From NCBI RefSeq assembly GCF_019649055.1, contig NW_026570225.1, positions 2,852,001-2,916,000 on the forward strand: DNA of 64,000 nucleotides, in the 5' to 3' direction. The position numbers and the translations under genes were made by a program. How positions within the stretch are numbered: position 1 is the stretch's first letter; the number at the start of each line of letters is the position of its first letter. The DNA is from Paramacrobiotus metropolitanus. Lineage: Eukaryota > Tardigrada > Eutardigrada > Parachela > Macrobiotidae. This document shows positions 1 through 10,684 of this stretch, in pieces. Under the pieces are notes generated by a model that was given only the letters and a program-made list of their open reading frames with translations, was not told the DNA's origin and did not search any database.

Positions 1-900
1 CGTGGTCAAGGGCGCAGTCCGGCCGTTTACGCAAAGGAACCCAAATTCGGATGCTGTCAGTGGTGGCAGTTTCAGGGCTATATCCGCACTCAAGAAAGCT
101 ACGTCGCCGGTACCGTGAACCAGGCAGTTGAGAGCTCCGTCATTGCCGCCACTGAAATCGCTAATGCACTGATTATCGGCCGAACAGCGTTGACACAGTG
201 AAACAGGGTTGTCAGCTCTGGGATTTATCCAGCGCGATAAAGCGTCCGGTACACAACTCGGGCCGAAAAAATCCGCTGCCGTTTTTACCAAACTATTGCA
301 GTCTTTCATTACGACGTCCAAGATGGATTCGTCCGATGTGATCATCTGCACTAGACGGGTAACCGGAATTGTGAAGCCGGCTAGAGATGTCGCACTCGGA
401 CTGCACAGAGATCTGTTTCGCAGTTCACCGATGGATGAAACAGTATTCCGCCGAATTAGCACCACAGCATCTTTGCTGCTTCTGCCACCGGATTCTTCAA
501 TAGCGATGGGAATAATCCCTTGGAGATTCCCGGCAAAGAATAGTTCACCGGCTTCCATTGTCGTGATGTCTGCCTCACCATTTTCAATAGCAGAAGCGCA
601 TTCTGGTTTTCCTGTTCTTAGAATGCAGACGAATTTGTATTTCAACGGTTCTAATTCCTTTAAAACCGAGGTATCAATGGCTTTGAGTAGGTCTGCACAC
701 TTTTTGAGTTCGGCCAGGGACGAGGCGCACCAGAAAACTTTTGCATCTGAGCCTAACTTACTACGCTGAGCGGAACGATCGTACTCCACAAATTCTGCGC
801 AAGCCGGCATCAATATTCCCCATAATAAACCTGATAACAAAAGGCAAAAGCAAATGCGAATGAAAATGTACATATCATGTAAAAAAGATGCATGCACCAT
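1..900 (-). CDS. Transferrin-family secreted protein, N-terminal lobe (partial, runs off left edge)
   Basis: An uninterrupted minus-strand frame reads from an ATG at 871-873 (or an in-frame ATG at 898-900, nine codons earlier) to the window edge, about 290 codons. It opens with a hydrophobic signal peptide (MYIFIRICFCLLLSGLLWG) and has the transferrin lobe plan: an early WC, a KC about 15 residues later, the block GEADITTMEAGELFFAG, an LCSPS..AGFTIPV block matching the usual CHTG..GWNIPIG, LCQRC, and GALNCLVHGTGDVAFL. Family members bind ferric iron or act in immunity and cuticle biology. The iron-site residues are largely replaced here: the usual Asp is Glu, and the usual Tyr and Arg positions are not Tyr or Arg. 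Iron binding by this lobe is therefore doubtful. The second lobe, if any, lies outside the window. No intron was seen. Confidence 0.85.
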   Translation of the reverse strand, partial: MVHASFLHDMYIFIRICFCLLLSGLLWGILMPACAEFVEYDRSAQRSKLGSDAKVFWCASSLAELKKCADLLKAIDTSVLKELEPLKYKFVCILRTGKPECASAIENGEADITTMEAGELFFAGNLQGIIPIAIEESGGRSSKDAVVLIRRNTVSSIGELRNRSLCSPSATSLAGFTIPVTRLVQMITSDESILDVVMKDCNSLVKTAADFFGPSCVPDALSRWINPRADNPVSLCQRCSADNQCISDFSGGNDGALNCLVHGTGDVAFLSADIALKLPPLTASEFGFLCVNGRTAPLTT

Positions 901-3733
901 GCAGGTTCAATCAATATTTCCATAATTCTTTGCGTCACAGCGCTCTCTTAAGCTAAATTATAACCAAGAGAAAGGACATGATCAACACAGAAAATAAGTA
1001 AACAAAATGAAAATATAATTTTTCTGGCGGAGCACTCATTCAACGTGCAAATGCCAACGCTACCGTTGTATTACTAGTACTAAAATCCAGATACGGTATC
1101 GCACTGGTCCGGTGCCTTCTTGCAGTGTGTTGAATGTATACTGATAGCATGTCTTTATTATTTACCAACCTGAATGCAAGAGTACGCTGAGTGCTAATTT
1201 ACATTTTAATGACCATCCACTTTGTTACACGTACACAAAGTTCTTTAAAGCCGAAAAGTAAGGAAGTTTTACTGCATAACTGATCTCAAGGACATCTACC
1301 GCCGTAATAAACTTTTTTTCACTTACTGTGTTTCGATTGCCTTCAGCCGTGTTCAAAACTACCGTACAAAATGAACGCTTTTACTGATTGAACGATTTCT
1401 CTCTTATTTCGGCTGTTTGAAAATAAATCATATTAAATTTGTTGACTTATTACTCAAAAACACATTGACTTAACTCTGGTGTTTTCATCAAAGTTGTACA
1501 AAAGTATTACTGTACTGTACGGTGATTTTGCTGATGCTCATTTGAATTAATTTGGAATGACACTATGATACTGCTATTTGACAATCGATACTGACCGTGA
1601 GTGCAGGGTGGCCGGTGGTCACAGCACAATGATTTTCACTTGCTGGTTAGACGGCCTTATAGTCAGTTTGAGTCGTGATAGCTTATGGTTAGCCTAAAAT
1701 TATCTTACAATTTTGACAGGCTACCGTCATTTAAATGTTGCTTCCAAAATATTTTAGTTTCAATTAAAACGCCTCCTTGAAGATTAAACTTGCAGTTAGT
1801 ATACATATATGTGTAGCAATATTTCACCTGCAGCTGACGTCCGCCTGTAGAGCGTTTGGTCACGATGTACACTGTATTATCACGCGTCACTGCGTGTGCT
1901 GATTGTGCTCTCCTTCTTATAAAATTAAATTTGCATTTTTTACAACACGATACTCACTGTACTCGTATGTTTAATTGCTACCGAAACGGAATAACCGCTC
2001 TCTTATTTTGACTGTTAAATAAACAATGTCATGTAAGAATTTTCAGAAGACAGTTAATAGAAAAATTCATTACTAGTATGAATAATAAGTTCTTTTTAGA
2101 ACACCTGTTTTTCGTTGTGATGTGGAGTAGAATATGTACATATACATATCCTGCTGTTATGCTTAATTAACAATAAACCAGAAAAAGATCGAAAAACGTT
2201 ATCGTTTAAGATCGATGTGGTAGGCAAACCGCTATAAACTATCGCACAACAAAAGACATGACCTCGCTTTTGTGTGGATAATTCATAAATGAAAGAGAAC
2301 GTAAATGGGTTAATCGAAGCCGACTTTATTCCATCTGTAGCGAAGTAAACAACCATTCTATACATGACCATTTAAGTGAGTAATAGCTCTATTCCCATCC
2401 TCGTGATAACTCGGGTTACGATTGCCGATACAGGATTATCACACCTCAAATAAAGTCGTGCTGCAATAAAACTTAGAAAAAGAAGCCGACTGTACGATGC
2501 CGCACTTTAAGTCGAAAACATATCTGTACATGAGTAGCACACAGTAGCAACTTGACATACCACCCAAATTTATTCGTTACATTCAAAAAATTGTATTTCC
2601 TTAGAACAAGGTTGACAAAATACCTTATTTAATTATTGCCATTCAAACAAGTGTGCACTGATGCAAATTATTAATTACAAGATACTCGCACATTATGCAG
2701 AATTTACCGATCAGCGCAATCGCGTCATTTGCAACAGTTATATATCAAAATGGGAAGGCAAATATAATTCATCCAGTCATACACAGAAAACCAATAATAA
2801 ATCAACATGTGGAAAATATTCGCGCTTATTATAACAATAATTCTTAAATGGAATATCTCCAATACTGATCACAACCAGGCAATAGGTACATATGTAATTG
2901 TCCCTGGGAACCATGCAATGTCGACCGATGACGTATGGCAGTCCACGTCCGTTCCGCGGCTACCATTGGCCGGTCGGCTAATGTAATGGGGAGCGGAGTG
3001 TTATCAATTTGGACAAGTCCGCTTCTACGGGACGTGTCATACTATTAACTTGCATATGAATAATATTATTTAGCGTATGCATGACCTGTACGGGAGAGCG
3101 CTTTACGTGCTTACATTTTACACGGAAAGGAACGACTTGCGACTTGTAGTTTTGAGTTAGTAATAACCATGTGGCCCGGACGTGCACTTTTAGTTTTTGC
3201 AAAAGTCTTTTGAACACGTAGCTTGGGTTTTAAGAAGTCTGCCTGTTTTGAGATGGAGTGCTGTTTTTTAATGTTTTTGTTCGCAGTAATAAAGTTATGA
3301 GAATTTAGTCGAAGCTGTGCATAATGGGATCTTCAATATACCGCCCATTTTATAACCTTTTGTGGTTGAACGGTGTCCGCTTTTCCTTCGCATCTTTAAC
3401 TACGTGGATGTGAGTTTTACGCAATAAGTACATTGTATAAGACAGTAATTATAGACAGTAACAGACAGGATCTAGAAGTATAATCAGCTGCTTGCTGAAT
3501 TCTTTCATAATCCACTTACACCTCCAAATGGAACTGGACCGTTTAATTGAGATTTGAGCCGTTTACTTACTTGTACATCACAATCATGTGAACAGTTGTT
3601 GTAAAAAATCAGAGACAATTTTCAATAACAAAACCTTTGTGCAATAATTATCGAAGTTTACTATCAAGAATTTGCTATAGTGTGCGGTGTAATCGTGTGA
3701 ACAAGGCGGATCAGCATTTTTTTCGAATTACAG
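901..3733. other. Intergenic region between divergent transferrin and Wnt16-like genes
   Basis: AT-rich DNA with only short open frames on both strands and no family match. Two short plus-strand frames begin with signal-peptide-like sequence: one at 3253-3293 (MECCFLMFLFAVIK) and one at 2807 onward (MWKIFALIITIILKW). The first ends in the phase needed to join the Wnt16-like exon at 3734, but its donor site is weak. Nothing else was recognised. Confidence 0.5.
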
Positions 3734-6700
3734 GTATTTAGGGCTTATCAGCAGCAGCCTTAACACCGGAAACGACCCCGGAGTGGTTTCGTTACCAAAG
3801 CAAGATAGCTTTATCCCTCCTCGTTTTCCGTTTCGCTCCACTACAGTGATCCCTGTGAACACCGGCAAGGATGAGAGAAATATATTGTCTACGGAGGAAT
3901 GGTGCGATTCCATCCGCGGTCTTGTGGAACACCAAGTGTCCCTGTGCAAAAGGAGTCCTGCAGTCTTTAGGCAAATCAGTTATGCTGCCAGACTGACCCT
4001 GCAAGAATGCCAGCATCAGTTCCGCAACGAAATATGGAACTGCAGTATTGCTGGCGACAAGCATATTTTTCATAAACAGTTGCTCAAAGGTAAACTGAAA
4101 AACTTGCATACATAAAGCGTTTACGCGCATAGTACTTAAGTATACTTATTTAACTGCGCACCTTATAATTTTGTTTCTGATGTGTGATGTAATTTCTAAT
4201 AATGCGCGATGTAGGCGTAGTGTAAATATGTATTGTTTGTAAAAATTGCTTAAGCTGTAATTTGTGTAATTGAATATTTTGTAGGTACTAAAGAAACGGC
4301 ATTTATTACGGCGCTCTCAAGCGCCTCACTGGTAGAAGCAGTCGTTCGGGGATGCAGTTCTGGAAATATCGGAAACTGTTCATGTGATAATCGCTCGCAT
4401 ATCAAGTCCTTATCCGGCACCGAAGCTACCTGGAAATGGGGAGGATGTAGCGAAAATGTTGATTATGGGTTGGCTTTCGCGCGGCAGTTTAATGATGCAC
4501 CTGAAGAAGTCAAGAGGCAGGATGCACGAAGTGTAAAAGATGCCATGCATCTTCACAACAAAGCTGTGGGAAGAATAGTAAGCCAAGTCAACATTTACAA
4601 ATAGATTAAAATGGGCGTTAATTCATGAACTATAAAATGTAATGCTGCTCGTAGCGTTAGTGTAACAGCAACAATAAGATCCCAGTTTTAACTGTGCCAG
4701 AACTATTATGGTATAATTACTATGCCGATACGAGCACACTACTCGTACATCGTTATAGCATTTCAAGAGCTGTGGTATGTTCGATAACTAAAATAATGCC
4801 GGTTGCACTGTCACCTGCGCTGTGTACCGCACACACTACGAGTACTGAAAATTGCAGTCGTTGCTTTTTTAACTGTTGCTGTGAAAATAGACGACTTGTA
4901 CTATTGCTGACAACAATCGAGAGGACACTGCACAATGAAAGGAGTGACCTGCCTTTTCATTGGTTTCTGAAAGGTTGCACTCAATGGTCCTCCTAAAAAT
5001 TTTTTGCTGTTTTGTAGCGTTATGGCTTCCATAATTTCCATTTATAATTTTAAAGCAAATGTACAAAAAATTTTCGTTACGAAAGTTTCGTTCGTTTCGA
5101 ATTAGGCTATTCGAAAAAGTCTGGCTAGTAATTAAATACATGAAAAATAATGTTGTCGAGATATAGTTATAATATTCCGATAAAAACAGCTTTCCGTCTC
5201 AATTATGATTATGTAACAAAGAATTTCTGTTGCAATCACTTTTACGGGAACTAAGTTTGAAAGAACGGTCATATACTGATTGTAAACGCCTCTCTAGTCC
5301 CAGATCTACTCCGGGTTTGCGAGATTTAACAGATGCTTAAAGAGTTGACTCGTGATCAGTGCCGCATCTGTCACCGTGACACCGATATAATCACATCGGC
5401 ACTTCGGATTCTTTATCAAATGGTATTGAATTTGTTTCAGTCTGTTAGTGCCTTCACAGGAAGTTATAATTAGTTGTTAAAACACCGTTCTAGTTTATGG
5501 ATCGTAGATACAGTTAAATATTTGTTTTCCGCATCATTATAACTGTTTAATTGAGCTCAGCGGTAGAGTTTTGAAGGGATCGGTAAAGGTAGACAGAAAT
5601 ACTCAGCCGCATTTTCCATTCAGCAGAACATATAGTAATATCGTAAAACGCGCGCGCAACAACTCATCAATCACACTCGCGTCACGCTGGTCAGTGGTCA
5701 TATACCTGGGCGGCCAACAGTACACATATGTTTCGTTTACTTTCTCATTCCTTAGGAATGTTGTATTTCCCGTTGGCGTAAGGCGGAGACATGCTAATAG
5801 CGCAGAACCCAGCTGGAAAACCGTTTACTACATGCTACGCAGCTATAATGTGGCATTAAACACAACAAATTTCCCTTAATGATCTTTCTGCATTATCTGA
5901 AGCGAAGTAAAGATTTTCTGTGGGTCACAAAAGCGAAATGCCATTTTATTCCGAGCGTTCTGAAATTTATGGTAATGTCGATCGTTAACGCCATTTGTTC
6001 GACACTCTGTGACCGATTTCAGCACCTATGGCTTGAAAAAGAAGAAACTTAACTCAGCGGTATTCATTCCTTCCAGTAATTAGCTGCAATAAAATTGCTG
6101 TAAAACTTTGCATCAGACTTTGGAAAACAAAAGAATGTGACCAGTTCTTCAGTATTTCAAGAAATAAATTCTGGTTAAATACACTGTTTACAAAATTAAT
6201 GTTGTATTTATACTCTAACAGTCTAACCATAAAATTGGCAGTTTTACTGTTAGGACTATTTTGCTGGAAAAAAATTTGGACGTGCTGGAAATCTTATAGA
6301 AAAGGACGAAACATGTAGCACTATGTTCATCCACTAACTGCGTCTCTGATTGTATTATCACTCCACCAGTTTTTTTGCTTGCACAAAAACTACTTGCTTT
6401 TTACAGGTATTCCGACAGTTCATAGAAAAAAAGTGCCGATGTCACGGTAAGCTATAATTCCAAACTAATGGAAGTCGTTTAAATTAAGCTGGAGAAGTAA
6501 TGCAGGGCGGTTACAACAAAAAGTATTACTGTAACAATATTACAATAATTACTAGCAGTACGAAGCACGTATGTATGTTCAACACAATATTATGATCATT
6601 TAGAAGAGCTGTTATGGGGAACCTTGTTTTTGAACCTGCTGTACTTATAGTAACAACTAACTGAATTCGATCCTTCCCCTGTTTCCTGATTATAATGCAC

Positions 6701-8109
6701 GCCTCAGCTAGCTCTGATTCTTCATGAATTAACGCTAGAACTACCTTATGTACCGTACAGTTCTCTATAAGTTTCTTGTACGCATACCGTAGTCAAGTAC
6801 AGCACTTTCTGCCATGGCAGAACATTTACATATACGACGTATTGTATAGCATTACACTTGTCTACTTTTTTACTGTTTTCTGTCCTTTCGCTAGCCGGGC
6901 TATTGCTGCACTGAATTAGATGTTAAAGACTGTTCTTGTGCAACAGGTGTCAGTGGATCTTGCGAAATGCGTACGTGCTGGAAACAGTTGTCCAGTTTCC
7001 GCAACATTAGTACCGCTATGAAATCGCGGTACGACAAGGCTGTGCCGATTGCCAGAAAGTTTAACGGCAAGCTTAAAAGAAAAGGCAAAGCGAAAAAGAA
7101 AGGGCCGATTTCCTTGGATAGCCTGGTGTATCTTGAAAGGTCACCAAATTACTGCAAACTGGATTATGCAAACGGTAAGCTGGAAATGTGCCTGGATTTG
7201 CTTTCTTGCAACTTGAAGTGACGTCCATAAATTACGTAACGCCAAAAATCGCCAATTTTGGCTTCCTTCTCCCCAGGCGTAACGCTTAATTTTGGTCACC
7301 AATGCGTTACGTAATTTATGGAGGCCGCCTAATTAAAGTAGGCTACAGTTAGTGATGACCTGATGCGCATTTGCAGTACAACTTATTTATTGAGCATTTA
7401 CAGGTACAATAAAATTTAATTATTTGGTTACTATCTTTGAAGTCAGATAGGATCATACCTGGCAAAAACGTTGTCTTTGATATTCAGGAATTCGTGGGAC
7501 ATCGGGTCGCACCTGCAATGCGACGTTTAATGGTCCGGGAAGTTGCAATTACGTTTGCTGCAATCGTGGACACCAAACCCAAGGTAGGTAATACAAAGGT
7601 GACCGGTTAAGCAGAAATGAGTATTGTAACAAAGATACTTACTGTAAATGTACGGTCCTAAATTTACGGCTTGCTAATTTACGCAGATACTTGCTGTTTT
7701 ACGATAAAATAATAATAGTTTCGTTTCTAATAATTTCCATAAAATTTTGGGTGTAGCAAGTAGGCTACAGTTAGTGATGACCTGATGCGCATTTGCAGTA
7801 CAACTTATTTATTGAGCATTTACAGGTACAATAAAATTAATTTATTGAGCATTTACAGGTTTCGGACGTAAGAATACGGTTTGAGAAGCGTAGAGTCTTT
7901 TCTACGAGTACATTGTTAACCAGCAAGCGTTTAGATTAAGTTGGCTGAGAGTTCTTGATCGTGTACAGATAAGGATCAGATTATCTGAAGCAAAATTTTT
8001 TATTCTAGTCGTTCGGAAAATTGAAAGATGCTACTGCAAGTTCATCTACTGCTGCAAGGTGGAGTGCAAGGAATGCAAGACAACAAAAGAGATCAGTACT
8101 TGCAATTAA
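3734..8109 (+). CDS. Wnt16: Wnt ligand, Wnt16-like (first coding exon not secured)
   Basis: Six exons join in phase: 3734-4089, 4285-4577, 6407-6446 (a 40-bp micro-exon), 6947-7174, 7488-7583 and 8009-8109 (TAA). About 370 residues are covered. Wnt landmarks run in order: YLGL near the start, LCKRSP, QECQHQF..IWNCS, GTKETAF, RGCSSGNIGNCSCD, WGGCSENVDYG, KKCRCHGVSGSC (with the serine that carries palmitoleate in Wnts), RTCWKQLSSFR, GTSGRTCN, and the Cys-rich tail ERCYCKFIYCC..CTTKEISTCN type. The stretch between the TCW block and SPNYC is Lys-rich (KRKGKAKKKGP), and SPNYC and CKFI are shared with Wnt16, which is why I prefer that subfamily. The usual CCGRGY is CCNRGH here. The signal-peptide exon must end in phase 2; 3253-3293 is a candidate. 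Confidence 0.85.
7221..7326. mobile_element. Short MITE-like inverted-repeat element in a Wnt16 intron
   Basis: Inside the intron after exon 4 there is a 19-bp perfect inverted repeat: TCCATAAATTACGTAACGC at 7224-7242 and its reverse complement at 7304-7322, enclosing about 60 bp with no coding potential. The size and terminal repeats fit a miniature non-autonomous DNA transposon. I could not identify a target-site duplication, so the exact ends and superfamily are open. Confidence 0.6.
7336..7842 (+). repeat. Pair of direct repeats (about 83 bp) flanking a Wnt16 exon
   Basis: A segment beginning AAGTAGGCTACAGTTAGTGA occurs at about 7336-7418 and again, almost unchanged, at about 7758-7840. 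A third partial copy of its end (TTTATTGAGCATTTACAGGT) follows at once, near 7841-7860. The two main copies sit in the introns on either side of the Wnt16-like exon at 7488-7583. Confidence 0.8.
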
Positions 8110-8450
8110 TTAAATGATTTTGTTCTAATCTCTCCGTTCGCTGCACTGACAATGTGAATTAAAGCTGCTAACGTAAATTAAGCTGCAAGCATGCGGCACA
8201 GTAAGTGCGAAACATAAGTACATAGGCAGATTGAATGTATCGCTTCTGTACGCTCATATTAAATTTACGGGTTGATTAAAACGTTTTGGTTGTAAATTTC
8301 GACAAGTACAGATATATTTTGCAAAACTATTGCTACAATACACTGAATACACTAAACTTGTTCTGTAATCGATAACGTCCTCTGACTATACCCGAACTAT
8401 GTCCGGTTGGAAACTGCATTTGGTCACAAGAACAGTTTCCCATAACACTG
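8110..8450. other. Spacer between Wnt16-like gene and Harbinger element
   Basis: AT-rich 3' flank of the Wnt16-like gene. No open frame, RNA gene or repeat of note was seen until the transposon target site at 8451-8453. Confidence 0.5.
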
Positions 8451-8793
8451 TAATGCTAGGGCCACACTTCAAGTGCGATGCAAATTTCATCGAACTTTTT
8501 CCTTCGCACAGTTCGAAGCTTTTCTTCGCACCAAAAGTGCGAGGTGCGAACCGAAGAAAAGTTCGAACAAAATTTGCTTAAAATGTGAGCACTCACACTT
8601 CATCGAACTTTTAAAATAAATTGAGACTAGCTCCGCCTTGAGCAGGCCATGAGCGCAGAATTTACGGGATTCAGGTCGAGAGCCACAGCATTTTGCAGTA
8701 AATTTATAACCGGCCAAAATCTTGAATATTGTTAGGATAATAAGATAACCCGTAATAATATTCTCACTCCGAACTGAATTCTTCCCCGGAAAA

Positions 8794-10205
8794 ATGCGTC
8801 CAAACATTCTGCCAAAAAAACGTTTGTTGTTGACCATTCTGCTGTCTAGCGTTTTGATCTCGCGCCATTTCGCCAAAAAATCCTCACGAAAATTTCATGT
8901 GCGAGACATTAATATTAATCGGGGCATAAATGGAGAGTTTGCCATTCTGATAAAAGATCTCCGTCAACACGATCCTCAGCGGCATTTCAATTACTTCCGC
9001 ATGTCCCGCTCGACATTTGACATCCTTTTCAACAAATTAAAACATGGACTGGCTCGCTGTCAAACTCACAAATATCCTATTAGTCCTGAAGAACGGCTTG
9101 CGCTAACGATAAGGTACGGTACACATACATAATTTTATGCATTTACGTAAAATTAACCTTGTTTCACTGTAACCTGTCAACATCTACTGTACGTCAAAGT
9201 TGTATATATAGATATACGTGTAGCTTTTTGTACAAATATTGCATAAAATTATCTACAGGTAGATAATTTTGTCTACAGGTAGATAATTTTGTTTACAGGA
9301 TTTTGGCTAGCGGTTGTTCTCAGCACGATATCGCAATTCGATATCGACTAGGAAAAAGCACCGTCAACAAAATTTTTAAAGAAACTTTGGAACTCATTTG
9401 GGATCTTTTGCGTAAGGAACACGTGCCGGCACCTACGCTAAAAACATGGGCAAAAAGCGCTGAGGATTTCGAACGACGGTGGAATTTTCCAAATTGCTGC
9501 GGCGCTATCGACGGGAAGCATGTGCAAATCAAGGTGATATTAACTGCCCTATTATAAGTAATAAGTGCTGTTCACAAATCATTTTATTCTGTCCATTAAA
9601 AAGCATACATATAGAAATACAGACACATGTATAGAAATACAGACATACTTAAACATATACACGTATACAGACACTATGACATACTTATTTACGTACTTAC
9701 TAACTTTCCGAATTATATATCGAATTATTTTATTCAGTGCCCGGCAAAATCTGGATCGTCCTACTACAACTACAAAAAAACCTACTCGATTGTAATGATG
9801 GCAGTTGTGGATGCTAACTACCGGTTTGCGGCTGTGGATGTGGGCGGAAAGGGACGACAAAGCGACGGCGGGACGTTCGCTACGTGGTCAGTCGGAAAGG
9901 CAATTTCGAATGGCACAATAAAACTGCCCGCCCCTCGCGCTGTACCAGGCAGCACGAAAACAGTGCCATATGTTTTCGTGGCTGATGCTGCATTTCCTCT
10001 GAAAACAAATTTGATGAAGCCATTCGGGGGCTATAATTTGTCCGATAATCAAGTGATTTTTAATTATCGTTTAAGTCGAGCCCGCCGAATTGTTGAAAAT
10101 GCTTTTGGCATTCTCGCCGCTCGCTGGAGAATTTTTCGCTCACCTATGGAGTACACACCGGAAACGAAGTATACAGCAAAAATATTTTGCGTTACGAGGT
10201 ACTGA
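8794..10205 (+). CDS. HARBI1-like DDE transposase of the Harbinger element
   Basis: Three exons join in phase: 8794-9113, 9299-9533 and 9738-10205, giving about 340 residues, close to the usual length of HARBI1-type transposases. The N-terminal part includes a helix-turn-helix-like segment (LASGCSQHDIAIRYRLGKST). The catalytic acidic residues expected of the DDE_Tnp_4 family are visible: Asp in CCGAIDGKHV, Asp in VVDANYRF or the following GRQSDGG, and Glu in RRIVENAFGILAARW. All introns have GT-AG ends. The usual C-terminal C..LHN motif is not obvious after WRIF, so the last few codons may be altered or on an unrecognised exon. No frameshift or premature stop was found, so the copy could be young. 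Confidence 0.85.
9253..9298 (+). repeat. 20-bp tandem repeat at the transposase intron 1 acceptor
   Basis: The unit CTACAGGTAGATAATTTTGT occurs about 2.3 times at the 3' end of the first transposase intron, so several copies of a TACAG acceptor-like site lie next to one another just before the exon at 9299. Confidence 0.75.
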
Positions 10206-10684
10206 AACTAATTAAAATCCCAATCATCCTACAAGATCCTACAAGGCTGGTACTACACGAAGTTGCTTTTCTATCTGTGCAAATGGTAGCTTGCCAGATC
10301 CGGAATAAATTAGCATTTTATTGCACCCGGATGAAACCGTACTATGGTTTTGGCAGAGGAATGACCTTTTATTGTTGATGCTACGTAATAACTAATTGCA
10401 CAAATACAATCAATGTCTGTTTTTGAAATAATCACAACCACATCCGGATGCTCGGTATTGGTCAATTCCTTCGCACTTGTGCGAAGGAGGAAGAAAATCC
10501 CCTCCCACCAAAAATGGTGCGAAGACGCTCTTCGCACTCGTTTTAAGAAAAAAGTGCGAAAGGCGCTCATACTTTTTGTTCGATGCGAAGGATCCCTTAG
10601 AACATTTTGCGCTCACACTTATTAGCACTTTTCGTCTTCGCACTGTGTGAAGGCCTTCGCACTTGAAGTGTGGCCCTAGCATAA

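Larger units (their letters stand above)
8454..10681 (+). mobile_element. PIF/Harbinger DNA transposon, apparently full length (2228 bp)
   Basis: The element starts TGCTAGGGCCACACTTCAAG and ends with its reverse complement; the terminal inverted repeat is about 25 bp. It is flanked on both sides by TAA (8451-8453 and 10682-10684), the 3-bp target-site duplication expected for PIF/Harbinger. Both subterminal zones carry many copies of TTCGCAC/GTGCGAA in both orientations, which are probably transposase binding sites. The interior encodes a three-exon transposase. No MADF/Myb partner gene, common in this superfamily, was seen inside the element. Confidence 0.9.

Noticed and set aside
209-769. 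Plus-strand 186-codon open frame at the left edge
   Set aside because: It is the antisense shadow of the transferrin-family reading frame, which has a signal peptide and family motifs.
3792-4130. Minus-strand 112-codon open frame
   Set aside because: Antisense shadow of a Wnt16-like exon.
5546-5566. tRNA-like A box (GAGCTCAGCGGTAGAG)
   Set aside because: No B box, acceptor stem or cloverleaf could be found in the following 60-80 bases.
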